NCBI GenBank assembly: GCA_043808585.1
Contig: JAZDES010000224.1
Location: forward strand, 1 to 64,000
Source of the DNA: CAYVMN01 sp043808585
Lineage (GTDB): Bacteria > Desulfobacterota > DSM-4660 > Desulfatiglandales > Desulfatiglandaceae
DNA length: 64,000 nucleotides
Direction: 5' to 3'
The translations under genes and the position numbers were made by a program. Within the stretch, counting starts at the first letter, position 1; each line of letters opens with the position of its first letter. Of the stretch, positions 45,130 through 54,184 are shown piece by piece. A model generated the notes under the pieces. It was not told the DNA's origin and ran no database searches. It saw only the letters and a program-made list of their open reading frames with translations.

Positions 45130-46257
45130 GTGTTGAGGATCAGGAAATCCAAACCAGATTATTCCGGCCTCTGTTTTATAATCGCTGGCGGCGGGACCGG
45201 AGGACATCTTTTTCCAGGTATTGCCATTGCGAGGGAATTGGAGGGGCGATTTGAGGATATCAGGATCTTATTCGTGGTAGGGCACAAGAGGATGGAGAAA
45301 GAGATATTGTCCAGCTATGGATACCCTGTCTCATCCATACAGGTTGAAGGGCTCAAGGGTCGTGGTTGGAAGAAGGGCCTTGCCGGGGTGGCCAGGCTGC
45401 CGAAGGCCCTTTTCCAGTCCATGGCTATCATTAAGGAGTCCTCCCCAGCGCTGGTCCTGGGCGTGGGTGGCTATTCGGCTGGCCCCATGTGCCTGGCGGC
45501 CAAGCTCATGGGGATACCTACGGCGATCCATGAGCAGAACTCATTTCCAGGTCTTACAAACCGTATGTTGTCCAGATTCGTGGACCGTGTGCTGATCTCA
45601 TTCGAGGAGAGCAGAGAACATCTCAGTGGGGACAAGATAATTCTTACGGGCAACCCGGTTCGCCAGGAACTTTTCTTTACCCATGGTGTAAGGCCCGGAG
45701 GACGGGAGGGTTTCACCCTATTGGTGGTGGGAGGCAGCCAGGGGGCGAGGGCAATAAATGAGGTCTTTGCTGAGGCCTTGGAGCACCTTAGAGCCGGAGG
45801 AAGGGATCCGGAGGTCATTCATCAGACAGGGGAGATGGATTACCGCCGCGCGGTTGAAGACTACAGGAGCAGAGGACTCAAGGGAGAACTTGTTCCTTTT
45901 ATTAAAGATATGGCGGGGGCCTACCATCGAGCAGATATGGTGATAGGCAGGGCTGGGGCGAGCACCCTATCGGAACTGGCTGCCCTGGCCAAGCCCTCAA
46001 TCCTGATTCCCTATCCCCATGCAGCGAACCGACATCAGGAGGCAAATGCCCGCAGTCTTGTCCAGGTTGGCGGTGCGGTGATGATCCTGCAGGGGGATAT
46101 GAGCGGAGAGGGGTTGGCCCAGGTTATAAAAAGATATATGGATGACCGTTCTGCCCTCCATAAAATGGGAGAAAGGGCGCGCAGCGTGGGTCGGCGGGAT
46201 GCTGCCAAGACCATCGTCGATCAACTGGTGGAGATCTCGGCAAGCAGCTTCAACTGA
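45130..46257 (+). CDS. murG: UDP-GlcNAc transferase MurG
   Basis: 375 aa GT-B enzyme. IIAGGGTGGHLFPGIAIARE near the N-terminus, HEQNSFPGLTNRM, VVGGSQGARAIN, RAGASTLSELAALAKPSILIPYPHA. Converts lipid I to lipid II. GTG 45130 or TTG 45133 after AAGGGGGG. Confidence 0.98.
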   Translation: MLRIRKSKPDYSGLCFIIAGGGTGGHLFPGIAIARELEGRFEDIRILFVVGHKRMEKEILSSYGYPVSSIQVEGLKGRGWKKGLAGVARLPKALFQSMAIIKESSPALVLGVGGYSAGPMCLAAKLMGIPTAIHEQNSFPGLTNRMLSRFVDRVLISFEESREHLSGDKIILTGNPVRQELFFTHGVRPGGREGFTLLVVGGSQGARAINEVFAEALEHLRAGGRDPEVIHQTGEMDYRRAVEDYRSRGLKGELVPFIKDMAGAYHRADMVIGRAGASTLSELAALAKPSILIPYPHAANRHQEANARSLVQVGGAVMILQGDMSGEGLAQVIKRYMDDRSALHKMGERARSVGRRDAAKTIVDQLVEISASSFN

Positions 46258-46294
46258 GGGGATTTAGGGGAGGCCTTAGGGGCATAGACGGGTA

Positions 46295-47683
46295 ATGAGA
46301 AAATTCGGGAAGGCCACGCATATCCACTTCGTAGGCGTTGGGGGCATCGGCATGAGCGGGATTGCCGAACTCCTTATCAACCTGGGGTATGACGTAAGCG
46401 GTTCCGATTTGAGAGATACGGCCGTTACCAGACGTCTCAGCAGCCTGGGAGGGGAAATCTCTATCGGCCATAAGAAAGAATATGTTGGAGAGGCAGACGT
46501 GGTGGTCTATTCCTCGGCGGTGGGCCAGGACAATTCTGAAATCCTCGAGGCAAGGGAACGGAATATCCCTGTCATACCGAGGGCAGAGATGTTGGCGGAG
46601 CTGATGAGGCTCAAATATGGGATTGCCATTGCAGGTGCCCACGGTAAGACGACCACCACCTCTATGGTTGCTTCCATTCTGACCTGCGGCCATCTCGACC
46701 CGACTGTAGTCATCGGTGGAAGGCTGGATATCTGGGGCGGGTCAAATGCCAAACTGGGACAGGGGGATATCCTGCTGGCAGAGGCGGACGAAAGTGACGG
46801 GTCTTTTCTTGCCTTATCTCCCACCATTGCGGTCATCACCAATATGGATCATGAGCATGAAGATCATTACGGAGATATGGCGGCCATCCGCCAGACCTTT
46901 GTCAATTTCATCAATAAGATCCCATTTTACGGAAAGGCCATTGTTTGCCTGGATAACGAGGAGATACAAGGGATCATACCAGAGCTAAGGAAGAGGTATC
47001 TGACCTATGGCATGACCTCTCAGGCCGATTTGAGAGCCAGAGGTGTTGAGAAGGAAGGACTCGGGGTGAGTTTTGAAGTCAAATATCAAGACCGCCCATT
47101 GGGGAGAATAGTGGTGGGGATGCCGGGGGAGCATAATGTACTTAACGCCCTGGCTGCTACGGCAGTTGCGCTTGAGCTAGACCTGGACATAGGGGTGATT
47201 AGAGAGGGACTAAGGAGCCTGGGGGGCCTGGAGAGGCGCTTTCAAATCAAAGGGGAGAAGGGCGATGTCCTTGTTATGGATGATTACGGGCACCATCCCA
47301 CTGAGATCGTGGCTACACTCAAAACCGCCAAGGAGTGCTATCCGGAGAGAAGAGTGGTCGTGGCCTTCCAGCCCCACAGGTATACGCGCACCAAGGCCGT
47401 GTTTGACCGGTTCGTAATCAGCTTCAACGAGGCGGATGTACTTCTGGTGACTTCCATATATTCAGCAGGAGAGAAGCCCATCGACGGAGTGACAGGGGAA
47501 TCTCTGGCCCAAGGAATAAAGGACCACGGGCATAAGGAGGTCATTTTTTGCCGTGACGAGGAAGTGACCCTGTCCACACTTGTATCCATAGTGAGATCCG
47601 GGGATCTGGTGATAACCCTGGGTGCCGGTGATATTTATCGAGTGGGCAATCGGCTCTTGGAAGGGCTGAGTGAGAAAAGATAG
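46295..47683 (+). CDS. murC: UDP-MurNAc:L-alanine ligase
   Basis: 462 aa. HFVGVGGIGMSGIAELL, ATP site AGAHGKTTTTSMVA, EADESDGSFL, and DDYGHHPTEIVATL. First Mur ligase. The 131 bp after it carries a short period-7 stretch (47739-47755) and a small GTCCCGC-type palindrome, but no gene. Confidence 0.98.
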   Translation: MRKFGKATHIHFVGVGGIGMSGIAELLINLGYDVSGSDLRDTAVTRRLSSLGGEISIGHKKEYVGEADVVVYSSAVGQDNSEILEARERNIPVIPRAEMLAELMRLKYGIAIAGAHGKTTTTSMVASILTCGHLDPTVVIGGRLDIWGGSNAKLGQGDILLAEADESDGSFLALSPTIAVITNMDHEHEDHYGDMAAIRQTFVNFINKIPFYGKAIVCLDNEEIQGIIPELRKRYLTYGMTSQADLRARGVEKEGLGVSFEVKYQDRPLGRIVVGMPGEHNVLNALAATAVALELDLDIGVIREGLRSLGGLERRFQIKGEKGDVLVMDDYGHHPTEIVATLKTAKECYPERRVVVAFQPHRYTRTKAVFDRFVISFNEADVLLVTSIYSAGEKPIDGVTGESLAQGIKDHGHKEVIFCRDEEVTLSTLVSIVRSGDLVITLGAGDIYRVGNRLLEGLSEKR

Positions 47684-47814
47684 ATGGCGAAGCTCTGCCT
47701 CAAATCCCGCCATGCGGGACGTCAAGCTACTGGATACTAGATGCTTGATAAATCTTAAGGGCCTAACTTATGAAGACGCCTAAAGGGCATCGGAGCTATT
47801 GGCGGTAAAGGTTC

Positions 47815-48726
47815 ATGGACAAAAGGCAGAAAGAGGAGCTGATCAGGTTGGTCGGGTCGGGAGTCCGATTTGACTGCCCCATGGATCAGTACACCACCTT
47901 TCGGGTGGGTGGAAAGGCAGAGGCCCTTTATGAAGCCAAAGACATGGGAACCCTCCGAGAAGTCGTAGCATATCTTACGGGGGAGCAGATTCCATATCTG
48001 CCGGTGGGCAAGGGCAGCAACCTGTTGGTCAAAGACGGGGGGTTGAGAGGCCTGGTTATCTTAGTCGGCGGATCGCTGGCTGTCGTTGAGCGAGGCGAGA
48101 CGGGTGATTCTACCCTATGGGCAGGCGCCGGGGTTTCCCTCTCAGACCTGCTTGTCTATTGCCGGGATTCAGGGTTGGGAGGATTGGAATTCCTTGCAGG
48201 GATACCCGGGACAGTGGGGGGGGCGGTTGTAATGAATTCCGGGGCCTTCGGGTACGAGATCGAGTCAAGGGTCAAAGAAATCCATGCAATCAGTCCGAAA
48301 GGAGATCTGGTAGTAAAGGATCGTTCTCAACTGCAGTTCTCCTATAGGGCCCTGAAACTGGATAAGGGAGCAGTAATTGTCAGGGTAATTTTCGGGCTGG
48401 AACTGGAAGGCGAGGGAATTGTAGGAGAGCGTATCTCAGACTGTCTCAGGAGGCGAAGGGAGAGCCAGCCTTTGGAATACCCTAGTGCGGGCTCTGTGTT
48501 TAGAAACCCCCCCAATGACTATGCAGGTAGACTCATCGAGGAGGCAGGGTTGAAGGGGAAGAGGGTGGGTGGTGCTATGATTTCCCCCAAGCATGCCAAT
48601 TTCATCATTAATACCGGGGGAGCCAAGGCCAGAGACATCTTGGCCCTCCTGTCTCTGATCCAGGAAACGGTAAAGAAAGAGACGGGTATCAGGCTTGAGC
48701 CGGAAATCAAGGTGGTGGGTCAGTGA
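47815..48726 (+). CDS. murB: UDP-N-acetylenolpyruvoylglucosamine reductase
   Basis: 303 aa. FAD-binding TTFRVGGKAEALY, PVGKGSNLLVKDGGLRG, GIPGTVGGAVVMNSGAFG, the catalytic YPSAGSVFRNP with Ser and GKRVGGAMISPKHANFI. Short (type II, lacking the type I extra domain). Reduces the enolpyruvyl group with NADPH. Its stop overlaps the ftsQ start. Confidence 0.97.
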   Translation: MDKRQKEELIRLVGSGVRFDCPMDQYTTFRVGGKAEALYEAKDMGTLREVVAYLTGEQIPYLPVGKGSNLLVKDGGLRGLVILVGGSLAVVERGETGDSTLWAGAGVSLSDLLVYCRDSGLGGLEFLAGIPGTVGGAVVMNSGAFGYEIESRVKEIHAISPKGDLVVKDRSQLQFSYRALKLDKGAVIVRVIFGLELEGEGIVGERISDCLRRRRESQPLEYPSAGSVFRNPPNDYAGRLIEEAGLKGKRVGGAMISPKHANFIINTGGAKARDILALLSLIQETVKKETGIRLEPEIKVVGQ

Positions 48727-49616
48727 GAATGAAAAGGCGCTCTACTTTGGTAAATCGATTTGACAAGAGAAAAAGGCACAGGTCCTTCTACCATCACAGG
48801 AACTCCAATGAGGCGAGGAGATACGTTGCCCGTGTTTTCACTGTGTTTTATAGGGTTGGATCTGGGATGGTCAAGCTTTTTATCCTAGTTACGGTTATCA
48901 CAGTGATCAGTGTCTCTTTCTTATGCCTTTATCATTACCTCCTTTCCTCTCCTTATTTGAGGCTCCAACAGGTGGAGGTGGAAGGTGTTGATGGAAAGAT
49001 CAGAGATGAGCTCATAGAGGCATGCGGTCTGGGTTCTGATTCGAGTCTCCTGGACCTTAACCTGAATCGGTTGAAACAGCAGATGGAGGGTCATCCATGG
49101 ATAAGGTCGGTCACCCTGGAAAGAAGGTTCCCACATGCCCTCATCGTTCAGGCAGAAAAAGAGCGACCTCTGGGCGTCGTCCTAATGGACAAGCTCTACT
49201 ATGTCAATAGGTGGGGTGAGGTCTTTAAGGAGGTTTCCCAATCGGAGGGTGTCGATTTCCCATTGGTCACCGGCCTCGACAGTGAGGAATCAAGGCAGAG
49301 GGAACAGCTGAGAAGGGCTGTGTCACTCATGAGGACCTTGGAGTCGGTAGGGGGTCCATGGACATTGAATCAGTTATCGGAAGTCAATGTAAAGGAAGAT
49401 GAGGTGTTTTCCCTCTATTACAAGGATATAGGGGCAGAAATTAAGCTGATCGGGAGCCAGTTGGGGGGAGAGATGGACAAATTGGGTAGGGTGGCAAGGC
49501 ACCTGAAGGAGACGGGTGTTATTAATCAGGTGAACAAGATTGATTTAAGTTACGGGGACGGAGTGGTGGTCTCGTTTCGAGATGGCATCAAAGGAAAGGT
49601 CTCATCGGGTGGGTGA
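48723..49616 (+). CDS. ftsQ: Cell division protein FtsQ
   Basis: 297 aa. Basic cytoplasmic N-terminus (about 50 residues), one transmembrane helix, then POTRA domain (LRLQQVEVEGVDG .. IRSVTLERRFPHALIVQ) and the FtsQ beta domain. Part of FtsQLB. GTG 48723 or ATG 48729. Confidence 0.93.
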   Translation: MRMKRRSTLVNRFDKRKRHRSFYHHRNSNEARRYVARVFTVFYRVGSGMVKLFILVTVITVISVSFLCLYHYLLSSPYLRLQQVEVEGVDGKIRDELIEACGLGSDSSLLDLNLNRLKQQMEGHPWIRSVTLERRFPHALIVQAEKERPLGVVLMDKLYYVNRWGEVFKEVSQSEGVDFPLVTGLDSEESRQREQLRRAVSLMRTLESVGGPWTLNQLSEVNVKEDEVFSLYYKDIGAEIKLIGSQLGGEMDKLGRVARHLKETGVINQVNKIDLSYGDGVVVSFRDGIKGKVSSGG

Positions 49617-49699
49617 TCAGAGAGATAGGATCTCCGATCTAGTAATCGGCCATAGGTCCAGGAATACAGATCCCTCTGAGGTCAGGAGGTAAGAGGGAG

Positions 49700-50923
49700 A
49701 TGTCTCGAGAGATTATTGTTGGCCTGGATATCGGAACCACAAAGATCTGCGCCGTAGTGGGAGAGGTTCGCCCTGATGGTATAGAGATCATTGGGATGGG
49801 AAGCCATCCGTCTGAGGGGCTCAGAAAAGGGGTTGTGATCAACATAGAGCAAACCGTCAATTCCATAAAGGAGGCAGTGGAAGAGGCGGAGACCATGGCC
49901 GGATGCGAGATCAGTTCTGTATATACCGGCATTGCAGGTGGTCACTTAAAGGGCTTTAACAGCCACGGGGTGATCGCGCTCAAAGAGAAGGAGGTGACCA
50001 AAAAGGATATTGAGCACGTTATCGAGGCCGCCAGTGCAGTTGCCATTCCTATGGATCGAGAGGTGATTCACACACTGGTTCAGGAATTCGTTGTGGATGA
50101 TCAGGGTGAGATTATGGATCCCCTTGGGATGTCGGGTGTTCGCCTGGAGGCCAGGGTCCATATGGTGGCGGGTGCGGTTACGTCGGCCCAGAACATCATT
50201 AAGTGCGCCAATCGGGCGGGGCTGGACGTCTGCAATATTGTACTTGAGTCCCTGGCATCGAGCGAAGCGGTGCTGTCAAAGGAAGAACGCAATCTTGGAA
50301 CTGCCCTCCTTGACTTCGGCGGGGGGACAACGGACATGGTTGTCTTCTCAAAAGGGGCGGTTAAACACACATCGGTCCTGGCCTTAGGGGGGGATAACCT
50401 TACCTATGACATTGCGGTAGGCCTCCGGACACCCAAGATGGAGGCAGAAAAGATCAAGATCAAGTATGGATGCGCGCTCACATCCCTTATAGGAAAAGAG
50501 GAGACGATCGAAGTGCCAGGAGTGGGGGGAAGGAGACCGAGGACCCTTTCGCGACAGATCATCGGGGAGATCCTGGAGCCGCGCGTTGAAGAGATACTTT
50601 CTTTGGTCTACAGCGAGCTTGTACGCTCCGGGTACCATGACAAGATCAGCTCAGGGGTGGTAGTGACCGGTGGCTCGGCAGAGCTGGCGGGGGTTACGGA
50701 GATGGCGGAGCAGATATTTAATGCCCCTGCCCGGGTGGGATACCCCCAGGGGGTAACGGGGCTCGTTGAGGTTGTAAACAAGCCCATGTACGCGACGGCT
50801 GTAGGGTTGGTTATTTATGGGTCAAAGGAGAGCAGAAAGCCAAAGAAGTTCAGGATAAGGGACAGAAACATCTTTGAGCGGGTCCTGAGTAGAATGAAGA
50901 GGTGGTTTGAAGAAATCATCTGA
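49700..50923 (+). CDS. ftsA: Cell division protein FtsA
   Basis: 407 aa actin-like ATPase: GLDIGTTKICAVVGE phosphate-1, DFGGGTTDMVVF phosphate-2, VVTGGSAELAGV adenosine motif, and a C-terminal amphipathic helix (RMKRWFEEI) for membrane binding. Tethers FtsZ. ATG 49700 with GGAGGTAAGAGGGAG upstream. Confidence 0.98.
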   Translation: MSREIIVGLDIGTTKICAVVGEVRPDGIEIIGMGSHPSEGLRKGVVINIEQTVNSIKEAVEEAETMAGCEISSVYTGIAGGHLKGFNSHGVIALKEKEVTKKDIEHVIEAASAVAIPMDREVIHTLVQEFVVDDQGEIMDPLGMSGVRLEARVHMVAGAVTSAQNIIKCANRAGLDVCNIVLESLASSEAVLSKEERNLGTALLDFGGGTTDMVVFSKGAVKHTSVLALGGDNLTYDIAVGLRTPKMEAEKIKIKYGCALTSLIGKEETIEVPGVGGRRPRTLSRQIIGEILEPRVEEILSLVYSELVRSGYHDKISSGVVVTGGSAELAGVTEMAEQIFNAPARVGYPQGVTGLVEVVNKPMYATAVGLVIYGSKESRKPKKFRIRDRNIFERVLSRMKRWFEEII

Positions 50924-51034
50924 GTGGGCCGGAGAAGGGATGACCCGCCAAAGTCGCATAAGATCAGATAACCGAGGGATTGGGGGTTTCAGAGATATAC
51001 TTTTTTGTTGACAACAAGACAAAGGAGGGACGAG

Positions 51035-52285
51035 ATGAGATTCGAATTTATTGAGGAAGGCAAGAGGGGAAAATACAATGCCAGGATCAAGGTGCTGGGT
51101 CTCGGGGGGGCAGGAGGAAATGCAATAAACAACATGATTGCTTCAAATCTGAGGGGGGTCGAATTTATTGTAGCCAATACTGATTGTCAGGATCTTGACC
51201 GCTCCATGTGTTCACGCAGGATCCAGCTCGGCCCATCAATCACCATGGGCCTGGGTGCGGGTGCAGACCCCCAGATCGGTGAGAGGTCGGCTGAGGAGAG
51301 CATCAATGAGATAAGGGATGCTGTCGCAGACTCTGATATGATCTTTTTGGCCGCCGGCATGGGGGGGGGAACAGGAACAGGGGCCTCCCCCGTGGCGGCC
51401 CGCGAATGCAGGGCAAGCGGTGCCCTGACTGTGGCCGTGGTGACCAAGCCCTTTGATTTCGAAGGGGAGAAGCGGATGAAAAGGGCATTGGGAGGGATCA
51501 ATAGGCTGAAGGATGAGGTTGACAGCCTGATTATTATCCCCAATGAGCGCCTCAAGACCTTGGGCACCGAAAGAGCCACCTTTAAGGATCTTATCGTACG
51601 AGCGGATGACGTCTTGCTCCAGGCGGTAAAGGGGATCTCGGAGCTGATCATGAGTAGCGGCTTCATAAACCTGGACTTTGCCGATGTAAAAAAGGTTATG
51701 GAGCAGATGGGAACCGCTATCATGGGGATGGGAAGGGCCAGCGGAGAAAAGAGGGCACTTGAGGCTGCTCAGATGGCCATCAATAGTCCCCTCCTGGAGG
51801 ATATTACCATTGACGGTGCCAAGGGCCTCCTTATGAATATAACCGGTCCTCCGGACATGACTATGGAGGAAATTGATGAGGCCTCGGCTTTTGTCAAGGG
51901 TGAGGTTAATAAAGATGCAGAGATATTCTGGGGAATGGCCTTTGATGAGGCGATGAAGGATGAGGTCCAGATCACGGTAATAGCCACAGGTATAGACAAA
52001 GTTGAAGATGAGTATGTCGGTCGTTACGGTAAGACCCGTGGGTTTGATTATGGCAAGGTGGTCAATATCAGAGATGTGACCCCTGAGGAGGTTGAAGAGG
52101 ACTGGACAGTAAGGGTTAACGGGGAACCCCTGGATATACCTACATTTCAAAGAAAGGGAGCGACCCTTTCGGCATACTCGGGAGATGAAAGGGCCGAAGA
52201 GAGAAGAAGGAGCTTTCTCAGCAGGCTGCACTTAAGAAAGGAGAATCTGGAATACCCCACCTTTCTCCGGGCCAAGGCGGATTGA
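51035..52285 (+). CDS. ftsZ: Cell division protein FtsZ
   Basis: 416 aa tubulin-like GTPase: GLGGAGGNAINNM, tubulin signature GMGGGTGTGASP, T7 region NLDFADVKKVM, and a C-terminal peptide PTFLRAKAD matching the conserved FtsA/ZipA-binding tail. ATG 51035 (AAGGAGGG upstream) is preferred over the TTG at 51005. Last gene of the dcw cluster. Confidence 0.98.
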   Translation: MRFEFIEEGKRGKYNARIKVLGLGGAGGNAINNMIASNLRGVEFIVANTDCQDLDRSMCSRRIQLGPSITMGLGAGADPQIGERSAEESINEIRDAVADSDMIFLAAGMGGGTGTGASPVAARECRASGALTVAVVTKPFDFEGEKRMKRALGGINRLKDEVDSLIIIPNERLKTLGTERATFKDLIVRADDVLLQAVKGISELIMSSGFINLDFADVKKVMEQMGTAIMGMGRASGEKRALEAAQMAINSPLLEDITIDGAKGLLMNITGPPDMTMEEIDEASAFVKGEVNKDAEIFWGMAFDEAMKDEVQITVIATGIDKVEDEYVGRYGKTRGFDYGKVVNIRDVTPEEVEEDWTVRVNGEPLDIPTFQRKGATLSAYSGDERAEERRRSFLSRLHLRKENLEYPTFLRAKAD

Positions 52286-52317
52286 TGTTGGATGCTGGAA
52301 AAGAACCTTCCTTATAT

Positions 52318-52344
52318 CATCCAGTATCCAGTATCCAGTATCTG
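52318..52344. repeat. Heptanucleotide repeat after ftsZ
   Basis: About 3.5 copies of ATCCAGT in the 140-bp ftsZ-radical SAM gap, similar to the tract at 57249-57300. Nothing else is recognisable in the gap. Confidence 0.65.
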
Positions 52345-52426
52345 TCTGTTCTGTTTACCCGGGTGCGTTACAAGAGCCTGAATCAAATTCTGAGATCATG
52401 GCCCACCTGTAGAACGACTTGATGGC

Positions 52427-54184
52427 ATGACCGGCGACATTATTCAGCTTTATCGGAGTAGACTGGCAGCAGAAAAGGGGGCTGTCAAGAAAGATTGGGG
52501 AGGAAGGCTCTCTGTTGCCTTGACCTACCCCAGCTATTATCGTCTGGGAATGTCAAACCTTGGGTTTCAGGTCGTATACGGCCTCATGAACAGGAGGCCC
52601 GATGTTGTAGCGGAGCGCGTCTTCCTGCCCGAAGGTCATGAAATGTCCCTCTACCTTCGGTCAGGAAGGGCGCTCCTTTCCCTGGAGACACAGACCCCCA
52701 TTCATAAATTCGACCTTGTTGCCTTCTCTCTCTCCTTTGAGAACGACTATCCCAACATCCTGAAGATATTGGAACTAGGCAAGATCCCCCTCATTGCAGA
52801 GGAGCGAGATGCATCTTCGCCATTTGTCATGGCAGGGGGGGTCACCGCCTTTATGAATTCTGAACCCCTGGCCCCTTTTATTGATTTTTTCCTATTGGGG
52901 GAGGCCGAGGCCAACCTGGATGAGTTCATCGATCTCTTTTGGAAGCTCATAAATCAGGGTGAAAAAAAAGATGAGGTCTTGGAGACCCTGGCCAGGACTG
53001 TAAGTTCTATTTATGTCCCCTCTCTTTACAGACCTGAATACAATAAAGAGGGCACCCTACGGTCATTCCGCCCGATTAAGGACGGGATACCTGAAAGGAT
53101 CAAGGTGCGACGCCCCATACCTCTGGGCGAAGAGGTGGCCCTTTCCACCATCACAACACCAGAGGCAGAATTCTCAGATAAGATCCTTGTTGAGCTAGGG
53201 AGGGGTTGTGGTCGTTCATGCCGCTTTTGTGCCGCAGGGTATGTGTACCGTCCTCCGAGAATCCATGAGGGATCCCGTCTTGCTGCCTCAATTGAGAAGG
53301 CCCTTCAAAAGTGCAATCAGGTGGGATTGCTGGGGGCAGCAGTTTCGGACATACCGGAGATAGAAAGGTTGACTTCTCTGATCGTTGAAGATGGAGGTGG
53401 TTTTTCTGTTTCCTCCCTCAGGGCGGACAACCTGAGTCCAGGACTCCTCAAAGACCTGAAAAAGGCTGGACAAAGATCAGTGTCCATAGCGCCAGAGGCG
53501 GGTTCTGATCGTCTGCGACGTGTAATCAACAAACATCTCACAAGGGACCAGATCACGGATACGGCTCGGCTAATAGCCAAGATGGGGGATTTCTCACTGA
53601 GGCTATATTTCCTCATAGGTCTTCCCACAGAGTCCTGGGAGGATGTCAATGGAATCGTGGATCTTGTCAAGGTCATAAAGCACCACATGATCAAGGAGTG
53701 GGCCCCCCGCAGCAGGATAGGCCAGATCCGCCTCAGTATTAACTGCTTCGTACCCAAACCGTTTACACCCTTTCAATGGTGCGCCATGGAGGAGAAATCC
53801 ATTCTCAAAGAGAAGCAGAAGAGGTTAAGGAAGGCACTGGCCAAAGAGGGGGGCATTAAGGTGAATACCGATCTTCCCAAATGGACCTACATACAAACAC
53901 TGCTTTCGGTGGGAGACAGAAGGGTCGCCCCAATCATCTTGAACTCCCACAGGTTAGGGGGGGACTGGACAAAGGCACTTCGCTTTTCTGATGTAAACCC
54001 TGACTTCTTTGTATACCGCCCCAGGGGCCTTGATAAACTCCTGCCATGGGATTTTATTGATCACGGTATTTTAAAGGGGCATCTGAGAAGCGAATACCGC
54101 CATGCCATGAACGAGGAAGAAACCGAAGTCTGCCGTGTGGGAGAGTGCTACCGCTGCGGCGTATGCACTCGAAGAGATGGGTGA
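52427..54184 (+). CDS. B12-binding-fold radical SAM protein (TIGR03960-like)
   Basis: 585 aa. N-terminal domain with YPSYYRLGMSNLGFQVVY and a cobalamin-binding-like fold (VMAGGVTAFMNSEPLAPFIDFF), then a radical SAM domain with CGRSCRFC (residues about 261-268). The C-terminus ends in a CYRCGVC knuckle. This family is often fused or adjacent to a TIGR03936 (DUF2344) protein, which is not seen here. Reaction unknown; relatives are suspected of tRNA or ribosomal modification. Its stop overlaps the next start. Confidence 0.88.
   Translation: MTGDIIQLYRSRLAAEKGAVKKDWGGRLSVALTYPSYYRLGMSNLGFQVVYGLMNRRPDVVAERVFLPEGHEMSLYLRSGRALLSLETQTPIHKFDLVAFSLSFENDYPNILKILELGKIPLIAEERDASSPFVMAGGVTAFMNSEPLAPFIDFFLLGEAEANLDEFIDLFWKLINQGEKKDEVLETLARTVSSIYVPSLYRPEYNKEGTLRSFRPIKDGIPERIKVRRPIPLGEEVALSTITTPEAEFSDKILVELGRGCGRSCRFCAAGYVYRPPRIHEGSRLAASIEKALQKCNQVGLLGAAVSDIPEIERLTSLIVEDGGGFSVSSLRADNLSPGLLKDLKKAGQRSVSIAPEAGSDRLRRVINKHLTRDQITDTARLIAKMGDFSLRLYFLIGLPTESWEDVNGIVDLVKVIKHHMIKEWAPRSRIGQIRLSINCFVPKPFTPFQWCAMEEKSILKEKQKRLRKALAKEGGIKVNTDLPKWTYIQTLLSVGDRRVAPIILNSHRLGGDWTKALRFSDVNPDFFVYRPRGLDKLLPWDFIDHGILKGHLRSEYRHAMNEEETEVCRVGECYRCGVCTRRDG

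Noticed and set aside
51236..52231. 331-codon open frame on the minus strand opposite ftsZ
   Set aside because: No recognisable protein features; ftsZ is fully supported on the other strand, so this is a shadow frame.
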